The notes under the pieces are model-generated. The model did no database searches. It was not told the DNA's origin and saw only the letters and a program-made list of their open reading frames with translations. Below are positions 1-5,828 of a DNA stretch of 5,850 nucleotides, piece after piece. This stretch comes from an uncultured Collinsella sp. (lineage in GTDB: Bacteria > Actinomycetota > Coriobacteriia > Coriobacteriales > Coriobacteriaceae), in contig CABSMS010000108.1 of NCBI GenBank assembly GCA_902478885.1, positions 1-5,850 on the forward strand, written 5' to 3'. Both the position numbers and the translations under genes were made by a program. Numbering within the stretch: position 1 is the stretch's first letter; every line of letters starts with the position of its first letter.

Positions 1-39
1 CGCTAGTCTCGTGGGCTCGGAGATGGGTATAAGAGACAG
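1..39 (+). other. Tn5/Nextera read-2 adapter (sequencing artefact)
   Basis: Positions 6-39 match the Nextera read-2 transposase adapter, including the 19-base Tn5 mosaic end at 21-39 (ending TATAAGAGACAG), with one mismatch at position 26 (G where the adapter has T). Bases 1-5 (CGCTA) sit where the tail of an i7 index would be. This is not genomic sequence. The biological insert starts at 40, in the middle of a coding sequence. Confidence 0.96.
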
Positions 40-1248
40 GGACTCAACAACAATGCACTTGTGATCGGCCCCTCGGGAGCCGGCAAGACCCGAAACGTCC
101 TCAAGCCCAACCTGCTGCAAATGAACGCAAGCTACATCGTGCTCGACACCAAAGGCACGCTCTGTCGCGAAGTGGGACCCGTGCTGGCAGCCCACGGTTA
201 CCGCGTGCAATGTCTCAACTTCGCCGACCTCAACACCGTCCCGGCCCTTGCGCCCGGCATCGAGCGCTGCGGCTACAACCCCCTGAGGCACATTCGCCGC
301 AAGGCGGACGGCAGGCCCAACCAGCAGGACATCCTCTCGGTGGCAAAGGCCATCTGCCCCATCGAGGACAACAACCAGCCTTTTTGGGATCATGCGGCGG
401 CAAACCTGCTGTCGTGTCTTATCGCCTACGTCACCGAACAGCTACCCGCCGACGAGCAGACGATCAGCTCGGTCATCAAGCTGATCGAGCACCTGCAGGA
501 CGGTGCCACGGGTCGATTGTTTGACGACCTGATCACGACCGACCCCCAAAGCTATGCCCTCTCGCTATGGCGGCGCTACGCCATTACGCAAAATGCCGAG
601 CGCATGCACGCGAGCATCGTCGGCATCCTTGCCGAAAAGGTCATGTGTCTGGGATTCGACGGTGCGGCACAGCTCTATCGTGAGTGCCATCAGGTGGACT
701 TCGCTTCCATGGGACACACCCCCTGCGCCCTGTTTGTAACCGTGAGCGATATTGACCGCAATCTCGATCCGCTGACCGGTCTCTTTATTTCGCAGGCGTT
801 TATGGGCCTCATTCGTGAGGCCGATAGGCAGCCCGACGGCAGCCTGCCCGTGCCCGTGCGCTTTATGCTCGATGACTTCGCAAATCTGCAGATCCCCCAG
901 ATCGACAACGTGCTCTCGATTATCCGAAGCCGCAACATCTGGGCAACGCTGCTGCTGCAGTCGACCAACCAGCTCGATGCGCTCTATGGCGAGGCACGCG
1001 CACGCTCCATCATGGGCAACTGCGACACGCATCTGGTGCTGGCGTTCCAGGATCCCGAGAGCGCCCGGGTGTTTTCCGACCGCGCCGACGCACTGCCCAG
1101 CACGCTCATGGCGACGCCGATCGATCGCTCGTGGCTCTTTGTGCGCGGCCACACTCCCGAACAGGTCGAGCGCTTTAGGCTCGAAGACCATCCGCTCTAC
1201 GGGGAGCTGCCCGAGGCGCATCGAGGCCATGTGGAGACCGAGCTCTAG
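40..1248 (+). CDS. VirD4/TraG-family type IV coupling protein ATPase, 5'-truncated
   Basis: This is the C-terminal part of a conjugative coupling protein, the membrane-anchored hexameric ATPase that brings relaxase-bound DNA to a type IV secretion channel. About 402 residues are visible. The reading frame is open from the adapter junction, and the GTG at 61 is an internal Val just before the P-loop, so the real start and any N-terminal membrane helices are off the contig. Walker A is GPSGAGKT (fragment residues 10-17), followed by the family-typical KPNLLQ and a strand ending VLDTKG. A central FWDHAAANLL lies in the all-alpha insert region. Walker B is FMLDDFANL (about 275-283, codons near 865-891), followed by IIRSRNIWATLLLQSTNQL and GNCDTHLVL, both typical of VirD4/TraG. 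The C-terminal RG..PEQVERF...HPLYGELPE also matches this group. An Asp replaces the usual Glu after the Walker B Asp. It ends with TAG at 1246-1248 and has no clear terminator of its own. It is probably part of, or left over from, an integrative conjugative element, but no other transfer gene is in the window. Confidence 0.9.
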   Translation, partial: GLNNNALVIGPSGAGKTRNVLKPNLLQMNASYIVLDTKGTLCREVGPVLAAHGYRVQCLNFADLNTVPALAPGIERCGYNPLRHIRRKADGRPNQQDILSVAKAICPIEDNNQPFWDHAAANLLSCLIAYVTEQLPADEQTISSVIKLIEHLQDGATGRLFDDLITTDPQSYALSLWRRYAITQNAERMHASIVGILAEKVMCLGFDGAAQLYRECHQVDFASMGHTPCALFVTVSDIDRNLDPLTGLFISQAFMGLIREADRQPDGSLPVPVRFMLDDFANLQIPQIDNVLSIIRSRNIWATLLLQSTNQLDALYGEARARSIMGNCDTHLVLAFQDPESARVFSDRADALPSTLMATPIDRSWLFVRGHTPEQVERFRLEDHPLYGELPEAHRGHVETEL

Positions 1249-1295
1249 ACGCAGGGCCCTCGCAGCACGCGACGCTCCGGCGATGTTCCACAAAA

Positions 1296-1318
1296 GCCGT
1301 GCGTCCCGGGACCACGGC
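1296..1318 (-). terminator. Second (distal) intrinsic terminator downstream of pgi
   Basis: GCCGTG (1296-1301) pairs with CACGGC (1313-1318). After one bulged base, GTC pairs with GAC around a CCGG loop. Read on the minus strand the hairpin is followed at once by TTTTGTGG, which suits a Rho-independent terminator for leftward transcription. On the plus strand it is followed by AAAGC, so it is not a good terminator for the coupling protein gene. It looks like a backup to the stronger hairpin at 1327-1356. Confidence 0.55.
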
Positions 1319-1326
1319 AAAGCAAA

Positions 1327-1356
1327 GGGGCCCGCATCCGATAGGATACGGGCCCC
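1327..1356 (-). terminator. Intrinsic terminator of pgi
   Basis: A 13-bp stem (GGGGCCCGCATCC against GGATACGGGCCCC) closes on a GATA tetraloop. The single non-Watson-Crick pair is a G-U wobble in the minus-strand RNA but a C-A mismatch in the plus-strand RNA. The T-rich tail (TTTGCTTTG) also lies on the minus side. Both facts assign it to pgi, whose stop codon is about 34 bases before the stem. Confidence 0.88.
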
Positions 1357-1389
1357 TGACTATAAGGCGCGATGCGTTAACAGCAGCGA

Positions 1390-3084
1390 CTACTTGCGAT
1401 GCGCGCGGTAGAACTCGATGAGCGCCTGGGTCGAAGCGTCCTGCTCGGCCTTGGCGGCGTCGTCATGGAAGGCCGGGGTAATCTGCTTGGCAAGCTGCTT
1501 GCCCAGCTCGACGCCCCACTGGTCGTAGGAGTCGATGCCCCAGACCGTGCCCTCGACAAACGTGATGTGCTCGTACAGGGCGATGAGCTCACCGAGTGCG
1601 AACGGGGTCAGCGTGTCGCCGAAGATCGAGGTCGTCGGACGGTTGCCCTCAAAGCAGCGGGCCGGGACGATCTGCTCGGGCGTGCCCTCGGCGCGCACCT
1701 CATCGGCCGTCTTACCAAAGGCGAGCGCCTTGGTCTGGGCCAGGAAGTTGCCCAGGAACAGCTCGTGGACATCCTGGCCGCTGTCGGTTGCGGGGTTGGC
1801 AGTATTGGCGAAGGCGATGAAATCGGCCGGAACCACCACGGTACCCTGGTGCAGCAGCTGGTAGAAGGCGTGCTGACCGTTGGTGCCGGGCTCGCCCCAG
1901 AAGATTTCACCGGTGTCGGAGGTCACGGCGCTGCCGTCCCAGCGGACGTGCTTGCCGTTGGACTCCATGGTGAGCTGCTGCAGGTAGGCCGGGAAGCGGT
2001 GCAGATACTGGCAGTACGGCAGCACGGCGTGGCTCTTGGAGCCGAAGAAGTTGACGTACCAGACGTTGAACAGGCCCATCAGCGCGACGGCGTTGTTCTC
2101 GAGCGGCGTGTTGCAGAAGTACTCGTCGATGGCATGGAAGCCCTCGAGGAACTGCTGGAAGCGCTCGGGGCCGAGCACGACGATCAGCGACAGGCCCACG
2201 GCGGAGTCGACGGAGTAGCGGCCGCCGACCCAGTTCCAGAAGCCGAAGGCGTTGGCGGGGTCGATACCGAAGGCCTCAACCTTCTCGAGTGCGGTGGAAA
2301 CGGCGACGAAGTGCTTTGCCACGGCCTCGGCGTTCTGCTCATCGGAGCCATCGATAGCGCCCTGAGCCTTGAGCTGCTCGAGCATCCAGGTCTTGACCTC
2401 GCGAGCGTTGGTGAGGGTCTCGAGCGTGGTGAAGGTCTTGGAGACGATGATCACGAGCGTGGTCTCGGGATCCAGACCCTTAAGCTTCTCGGCCTGGTCG
2501 TTGGGGTCGATGTTGGAGATGTAGCGGCAGTCGATACCGGCGTCGGCATAGGGACGCAGAGCCTCGTAGGCCATGACCGGGCCCAGATCGGAGCCACCGA
2601 TGCCGATGGACACCAGGTGCTCGATCTTCTTGCCGGTAACGCCCTTCCACTCACCGGAGCGCACGCGCTCGGCGAAGGCATACATGCGATCGAGGACCTC
2701 GTGCACGTCGGCGACGACATCCTGGCCGTCAACGATGAGCTGGCCCTTCTCGCTTGCCGGACGGCGAAGCGCGGTGTGCAGAACAGCGCGGTCCTCGGTG
2801 GTGTTGATGTGCTCGCCGGAGAACATGGCGTCGCGGCGCTCCTCGAGCTTCACCTCGCGGGCAAGATCGCACAGCAGCTTGACGGTCTCATCGGTCACCA
2901 GGTTCTTGGACAGGTCAAAGTGCAGGTCACCAGCGTCAAAGCTCAGCTTGTTCACACGCTCGGGATCGGCAGCGAACCATGCCTTAAGGTCGATACCCTC
3001 GGCCTCGAGCTTCTCCTGATGGGCCTCGAGCGCCTTCCAAGCGGCGGTCGACGTAGCGTCGATAGGTGCGGCAACAGTTGCCAT
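1390..3084 (-). CDS. pgi: Glucose-6-phosphate isomerase
   Basis: Cytosolic enzyme that interconverts glucose 6-phosphate and fructose 6-phosphate in glycolysis and gluconeogenesis. The gene is complete and encodes 564 residues, close to the 549 of the E. coli enzyme. Visible family features are the phosphate-binding GGSDLGP (163-169) and SKTFTT (215-220), the first signature NWVGGRYS with its active-site Arg (289), MESNGK carrying the catalytic Glu (374), GTNGQH with the catalytic His (405), and the second signature YDQWGVELGK with the active-site Lys (529). No key residue is missing. The ATG at 3084 was chosen because GAGGAGG lies 5 bases upstream. An in-frame ATG at 3111 would add nine residues but sits in a hairpin with only one base between its GGAGG and the start codon. 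The gene is transcribed alone: it has its own leader and a pair of terminators behind it, and it converges on the coupling protein gene. The minus-strand gene upstream is separated from it by a palindromic terminator-like repeat. Confidence 0.98.
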   Translation of the reverse strand: MATVAAPIDATSTAAWKALEAHQEKLEAEGIDLKAWFAADPERVNKLSFDAGDLHFDLSKNLVTDETVKLLCDLAREVKLEERRDAMFSGEHINTTEDRAVLHTALRRPASEKGQLIVDGQDVVADVHEVLDRMYAFAERVRSGEWKGVTGKKIEHLVSIGIGGSDLGPVMAYEALRPYADAGIDCRYISNIDPNDQAEKLKGLDPETTLVIIVSKTFTTLETLTNAREVKTWMLEQLKAQGAIDGSDEQNAEAVAKHFVAVSTALEKVEAFGIDPANAFGFWNWVGGRYSVDSAVGLSLIVVLGPERFQQFLEGFHAIDEYFCNTPLENNAVALMGLFNVWYVNFFGSKSHAVLPYCQYLHRFPAYLQQLTMESNGKHVRWDGSAVTSDTGEIFWGEPGTNGQHAFYQLLHQGTVVVPADFIAFANTANPATDSGQDVHELFLGNFLAQTKALAFGKTADEVRAEGTPEQIVPARCFEGNRPTTSIFGDTLTPFALGELIALYEHITFVEGTVWGIDSYDQWGVELGKQLAKQITPAFHDDAAKAEQDASTQALIEFYRAHRK

Positions 3085-3089
3085 AAAGT

Positions 3090-3096
3090 CCTCCTC
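3090..3096 (-). promoter_or_regulatory. pgi ribosome binding site
   Basis: Reads GAGGAGG on the minus strand, five bases before the ATG at 3084. It decides the start in favour of 3084 over the in-frame ATG at 3111. Confidence 0.88.
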
Positions 3097-3102
3097 AGCA
3101 TA

Positions 3103-3126
3103 CGGGCGCATACCTCCATGCGCCCG
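3103..3126 (-). promoter_or_regulatory. pgi leader hairpin with a Shine-Dalgarno-like loop
   Basis: CGGGCGCAT and ATGCGCCCG form a perfect 9-bp inverted repeat around a six-base loop that reads GGAGGT in the pgi transcript. It ends 6 bases before the real ribosome binding site. A stable stem with an exposed ribosome-binding loop could act as a ribosome standby site or decoy, or as a protein-binding loop. The structure is seen in the sequence; its role is inference. Confidence 0.55.
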
Positions 3127-3143
3127 GATAATCAGATGCCCCT

Positions 3144-3172
3144 ATTCTAGCGCAGGTCAAGACCGTAATCAG
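3144..3172 (-). promoter_or_regulatory. Candidate pgi promoter
   Basis: On the minus strand a TAGAAT -10 (3144-3149, 5 of 6 consensus) has, 17 bases upstream, only a weak CTGATT -35 (3167-3172). A TTGACC lies between them at a spacing that does not fit. The transcript would start about 50 bases before the ATG and include the leader hairpin. This is a weak call. Confidence 0.35.
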
Positions 3173-3212
3173 CGAGCGTTGCCAATCCGTCCCCAAACGG
3201 CGACCCACCAAA

Positions 3213-3272
3213 AAGGGACAGATTTATTTTGGCAGGTCAAACGCTTTACCTACCAAAATAAACCTGTCCCTT
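3213..3272 (-). repeat. Long palindromic intergenic repeat, probably also a terminator
   Basis: Two 25-base arms, 3213-3237 and 3248-3272, are inverted copies with two mismatches, both transitions. The arm starts AAGGGACAG, passes through TTTATTTTGG and ends AGGT. An inner AAA/TTT continues the stem after one bulged base, leaving a CGC loop, so nearly all 60 bases fold. Further partial copies lie at 3275-3282 (TGGCAGGT) and 3937-3957. It starts 11 bases beyond the stop of the minus-strand gene at 3284. In that direction the GGGACAG/CTGTCCC base of the stem runs into five T residues, so it can serve as that gene's terminator. No transposase is nearby. REP-like or MITE-like origin is an inference. 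Confidence 0.8.
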
Positions 3273-3283
3273 CCTGGCAGGTA

Positions 3284-3808
3284 CTAGGCCGCGGCGCACA
3301 CACTGCCGAGCAGCTCGCGCAGAGGAGACCCAATGCCCTCCAACAGTTCGGGCGCAATGATGGCAAAAACGGGAACCTCGCCGGCACCCACGACGGCAGG
3401 CACTTTTCCCTCGGAGACGATGCACCCATAGGGAACGAAGCCGTCCTCGCCGGTATCGAGCACAGCCATGCGACGAGCGAGTTCGCGCGCAAAGCTCGCC
3501 GTATCGGCATCGCCGATCGCCAGGACAAAGTCCACGCCCTCATCGGTCGCCAGGGCTACAGCTTCGTCGATCAGCCCGTCTTCCCCGTCGCGCTCAACCG
3601 AGCCACAGCGGAAAAGCACGCGTTCGAGCAGAGCCCGATCAAGCGAGCCGAGCGCCGCCGAGACGAGCTCATCACGCGTATGCCTGTCACCGCCCAGCAC
3701 GACCAGCGCCTTGGTACCGCCGTAGTGAGCGACCAATCGTCCACACCAGCGAGCCACGTCTCCATCCGCAACCAAGCGCGTCGGCATACCAAACCCATAG
3801 TTGACCAT
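3284..3808 (-). CDS. Short protein resembling the N-terminal half of iron-containing alcohol dehydrogenase
   Basis: This encodes 174 residues. The start MVNYGFGMPTRLVA matches the usual opening of iron-containing (class III) alcohol dehydrogenases, where F-x-x-PTR-hydrophobic leads into the NAD(P)-binding domain. It continues with a beta strand KALVVLGGDR (about 33-42) and VDFVLAIGDADTASFARELA (about 92-111). The latter aligns in pattern with the family's VDF-hydrophobic-AxGGGSxxDAAKAIA, but the GGGS pyrophosphate-binding loop has become GDAD. The protein stops near where the nucleotide-binding domain ends. The C-terminal helical domain with the metal-binding Asp and three His is absent, so ordinary dehydrogenase activity is unlikely. 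The ATG at 3808 is preferred because it gives the family N-terminus and has GGAAGGG and GTGGGG upstream. The longer ATG at 3859 has no visible ribosome binding site. There is no frameshift or internal stop, and the frame is intact end to end, so it may be a maintained single-domain protein rather than fresh decay. Function unknown. Confidence 0.72.
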   Translation of the reverse strand: MVNYGFGMPTRLVADGDVARWCGRLVAHYGGTKALVVLGGDRHTRDELVSAALGSLDRALLERVLFRCGSVERDGEDGLIDEAVALATDEGVDFVLAIGDADTASFARELARRMAVLDTGEDGFVPYGCIVSEGKVPAVVGAGEVPVFAIIAPELLEGIGSPLRELLGSVCAAA

Positions 3809-3936
3809 TATCCCCACAACCCTTCCGTGCTTTATGGTGGTATCAATCGTTGGCATCATGCTACGAAGCGAGCTTTTCCGAGCTGTTTCGTACTCTTTAG
3901 GGCTGCGTTAAAAACCCGATGCAGCCGCACGACCAT

Positions 3937-3957
3937 ACCTGCCAAAAGGGACAAGTT
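3937..3957. repeat. Degenerate partial copy of the intergenic palindromic repeat
   Basis: ACCTGCCAAAA is the inverse of the inner arm sequence at 3227-3237, and it runs straight into AAAAGGGACA, which matches 3211-3220. It looks like a copy of the 3213-3272 element with its middle deleted. It abuts the -35 box of the polymerase promoter. Confidence 0.55.
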
Positions 3958-3986
3958 TTGACGGTGTCCGGTCGAGCAGGTATTAT
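3958..3986 (+). promoter_or_regulatory. Sigma-70-type promoter of the polymerase operon
   Basis: TTGACG at 3958-3963 (5 of 6 consensus) and TATTAT at 3981-3986 (5 of 6) are separated by exactly 17 bases. Transcription should start near 3993, inside the first LexA-type box. This rules out the longer in-frame start at 3919. Confidence 0.82.
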
Positions 3987-4001
3987 CGAACATGTATTCG
4001 A
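3986..4001. promoter_or_regulatory. LexA operator 1 (SOS box)
   Basis: TCGAACATGTATTCGA is a near-perfect match to the actinobacterial LexA box TCGAAC-N4-GTTCGA, with one mismatch (A for G at position 11). It also fits the Bacillus-type CGAAC-N4-GTTCG. It overlaps the last base of the -10 box and the expected transcription start, where a bound repressor would block the polymerase. Confidence 0.85.
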
Positions 4002-4002
4002 T

Positions 4003-4018
4003 AAGAACATGTGTTTGA
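4003..4018. promoter_or_regulatory. LexA operator 2 (weaker SOS box)
   Basis: AAGAACATGTGTTTGA keeps the GAACATGTGTT core of the LexA box but differs from TCGAAC-N4-GTTCGA at three outer positions. Its centre lies 17 bases from that of operator 1. It is probably a second, weaker site in the 5' leader. Confidence 0.65.
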
Positions 4019-4029
4019 TGGGAGGCCGC

Positions 4030-5535
4030 GTGGGGCACGAGCGTCACACCTATATCTGCATCGACCTCAAGACGTTTTATGCCAGCGTCGAATGCGTCGA
4101 CCGTGGGCTCGATCCGCTCACCACCAACCTGGTCGTTGCCGACGAATCGCGCGGACGCACGACCATCTGTCTCGCTATCACGCAGGCCATGAAGGACCTA
4201 GGTATTCACAACCGCTGCCGTCTGTTCGAGATTCCCGACGGCATCGACTACATCAAAGCAGTGCCGCGTATGCAGCACTACATGGAGGTGTCGGCGCAAA
4301 TCTACGGCATCTATCTGGAATACGTCAGCCCTCAGGACGTTCACGTCTACTCTATCGATGAGTGCTTTATCGACGTGACACCCTATCTGGACCTCTATCA
4401 CACCGATGCGGAAGGCTTCGCCTGCATGTTGCGCGACGAGGTCCTGGCGCGCACCGGCATCACGGCGACGGTCGGCATCGGCCCCAACCTATTCCAGGCC
4501 AAGGTAGCGCTCGACATTACCGCCAAGCACGTACCCAGCCGTATCGGCATACTCGACGACGAGGCCTTTCGCAAGGAGATCTGGCCCCATCGTCCCATCA
4601 CCGATATCTGGGGCATCGGTCCCGGCGTGGCAGCCCGCCTCGAGAAATACGGCGTCTACGATCTGATGGGCGTCGCGGCGCTCGACGAAAACCTGCTTTA
4701 CGACGAGCTCGGCGTCAATGCCGAATATCTCATCGACCATGCCTTCGGGCGCGAGCCGACAACCATCGCCGACATCCAAGCCTATCGCCCGCAAGCAACT
4801 TCGACCACCACAGGACAGGTGCTCTCGAAGGGTTATGCCTACGAACAGGCCTATACCGTCTTGCGCGAGATGGTCGATGCCGCCGTGCTGGATTTGATCG
4901 ACAAGCACGTGGTGTGCGACAGCATCTCGCTCTTTGTGGGCTATGCAAGCGAGCGCGCCGACATCCGCAGGCTTGATGCCAGCGGCACTGCACAATATGT
5001 GGACGGATGCGGACACCTGCGCTCGAGTACGTCGAGCATCGAACCCACCGCAACCGCCGGCCCCGAGCTCGCACCCCGTGCGCCCAAGCCCGTCCAGCGC
5101 GATGACGAACGGCGTCGTCTGGTACGTGAGGCGCAGACAATCGATGGCATCTTTGTGGGAGAGCATGGCGGCAAACCGCGCGGTGGCTATGCCGCACTCT
5201 TTGCGCACTCCAACGCCTCGCGAAAGCTGCCCGAGCGTACCAATTCGTTCAAGAAGATCATGGGCTATTTCGATGAGCTCTGGGCGCAGACTGTCGATCC
5301 CAAACGACCGGTCAAGCGCATCAACCTGGGATTTGGCAACCTCATGCCCGAGGAATTTGCCACCATCGATCTGTTCAGCGATATCGAGGCCGATGAGCGC
5401 GAGCGCGACCTGGCACGCGCCGTGCTGGCCGTGAAAGGCAAATACGGCAAGAACGCGCTGGTTAAGGGGCTGAGCTTTACCGCCGGCGCCACCGCGCGCG
5501 AACGCAACGATCAGGTAGGAGGACATCGTGCCTAA
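4030..5535 (+). CDS. Y-family translesion DNA polymerase (UmuC/UvrX-like)
   Basis: Error-prone DNA polymerase of the UmuC/DinB superfamily that copies past damaged template bases. With the GTG at 4030 as start it has 501 residues. The palm opens with HTYICIDLKTFYASVE (first catalytic Asp about 12), has the RGRTTICLA segment, and carries the second catalytic pair in SIDECFID (Asp 110, Glu 111). VGIGPNLFQAKVALDITAK follows. Next is a helix-hairpin-helix region, ITDIWGIGPGVAARLEKYGVYDL (about 190-212), then a little-finger domain. The C-terminus KNALVKGLSFTAGATARERNDQVGGHRA-type ending (split here as KNALVKGLSF at about 474 and ATARERNDQVGGHRA at the end) is characteristic of the Gram-positive UvrX/YqjW-like branch. 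GGGAGG at 4020-4025 supports the GTG. ATGs at 4009 and 4018 are possible but lack a ribosome binding site, and the one at 3919 lies upstream of the promoter. A Pro/Ala/Arg-rich stretch at about 334-363 looks like an insertion in the little finger. LexA boxes make this an SOS gene. The YolD-like gene overlaps its end by 8 bases. Confidence 0.94.
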   Translation: MGHERHTYICIDLKTFYASVECVDRGLDPLTTNLVVADESRGRTTICLAITQAMKDLGIHNRCRLFEIPDGIDYIKAVPRMQHYMEVSAQIYGIYLEYVSPQDVHVYSIDECFIDVTPYLDLYHTDAEGFACMLRDEVLARTGITATVGIGPNLFQAKVALDITAKHVPSRIGILDDEAFRKEIWPHRPITDIWGIGPGVAARLEKYGVYDLMGVAALDENLLYDELGVNAEYLIDHAFGREPTTIADIQAYRPQATSTTTGQVLSKGYAYEQAYTVLREMVDAAVLDLIDKHVVCDSISLFVGYASERADIRRLDASGTAQYVDGCGHLRSSTSSIEPTATAGPELAPRAPKPVQRDDERRRLVREAQTIDGIFVGEHGGKPRGGYAALFAHSNASRKLPERTNSFKKIMGYFDELWAQTVDPKRPVKRINLGFGNLMPEEFATIDLFSDIEADERERDLARAVLAVKGKYGKNALVKGLSFTAGATARERNDQVGGHRA

Positions 5536-5828
5536 GTCCCAACAACAGCCGATGCGGCCACCGACACCTTTTGAACGCCTAGCGGACCCCGAGGGAAGAC
5601 GTCGCTCCGCCGACCCAAAGCTCACCGCCAACGGCACCGTCCGTGCCGGCCGTGCCGCGCAGTTTATGCCCTTTGCCGCCCTCACGGGATACTACGAGCT
5701 CGTGCGTAAACAAGAGATCACCGCCGAGCCAAAATGCGAACTCACAGAAGAAAAAGCCCTCGAACTTTCGAAAAAGCTCGAGGGCCTCAAACGTGGCGAC
5801 TTGGTTCGTGTCACCTATTACGATACAT
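5528..5828 (+). CDS. YolD-like protein, 3'-truncated by the contig end
   Basis: The GTG at 5528 has AGGAGG (5517-5522) five bases upstream and overlaps the polymerase stop by 8 bases in a different frame, so translation is probably coupled. One hundred complete codons are genomic. Past 5828 the frame runs into adapter, and those residues are artefact. After a polar, basic N-terminus (about 1-35), GRAAQFMPFAALTGYYE (about 41-57) matches the conserved core of YolD-like proteins that accompany Y-family polymerases in Gram-positive bacteria. A charged helix (about 70-88) and LKRGDLVRVTYYD (about 87-99) follow, the latter resembling the start of a beta-rich domain. YolD-like proteins are thought to be partners or modulators of these polymerases, by gene pairing; a biochemical role cannot be read from this sequence. 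The gene is too short for a full domain count, but the family call rests on the core motif and the neighbour. Confidence 0.85.

Noticed and set aside
3085..3111. Nine-residue N-terminal extension of pgi from the ATG at 3111
   Set aside because: Its GGAGG is only one base from the ATG, and both lie in the 9-bp hairpin. The ATG at 3084 has an ideal GAGGAGG.
1399..3150. A 583-residue plus-strand open frame opposite pgi
   Set aside because: It lies entirely antisense to an intact, motif-complete pgi. Its composition (rich in Gly, Val, Leu and Asp) is that of a mirror frame in GC-rich DNA, and it has no recognisable domain.
3864..3890. Imperfect hairpin in the divergent intergenic region (CGAAGC...GTTTCG)
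   Set aside because: It needs a bulge and a wobble pair, has no clear T tract in either direction and no gene whose end it would serve.
3901..3926. GGCTGC...GCAGCC inverted repeat
   Set aside because: It has only 6 solid base pairs around a long loop, with no T tract. It could be chance in GC-rich DNA.
3179..3961. A 260-residue plus-strand open frame across the repeat and the short dehydrogenase-like gene
   Set aside because: It runs through the palindrome and antisense to the minus-strand gene that shows family similarity. Its start is not supported and its end falls in the polymerase promoter.
3919..4029. Longer polymerase starts at 3919, 4009 or 4018
   Set aside because: 3919 is upstream of the promoter. 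4009 and 4018 lack a ribosome binding site and lie in the second LexA box, whereas the GTG at 4030 follows GGGAGG.
4489..5685. A 398-residue minus-strand open frame opposite the polymerase and YolD-like genes
   Set aside because: It is antisense to two well-supported genes, has no ribosome binding site that stands out and shows no family motif.
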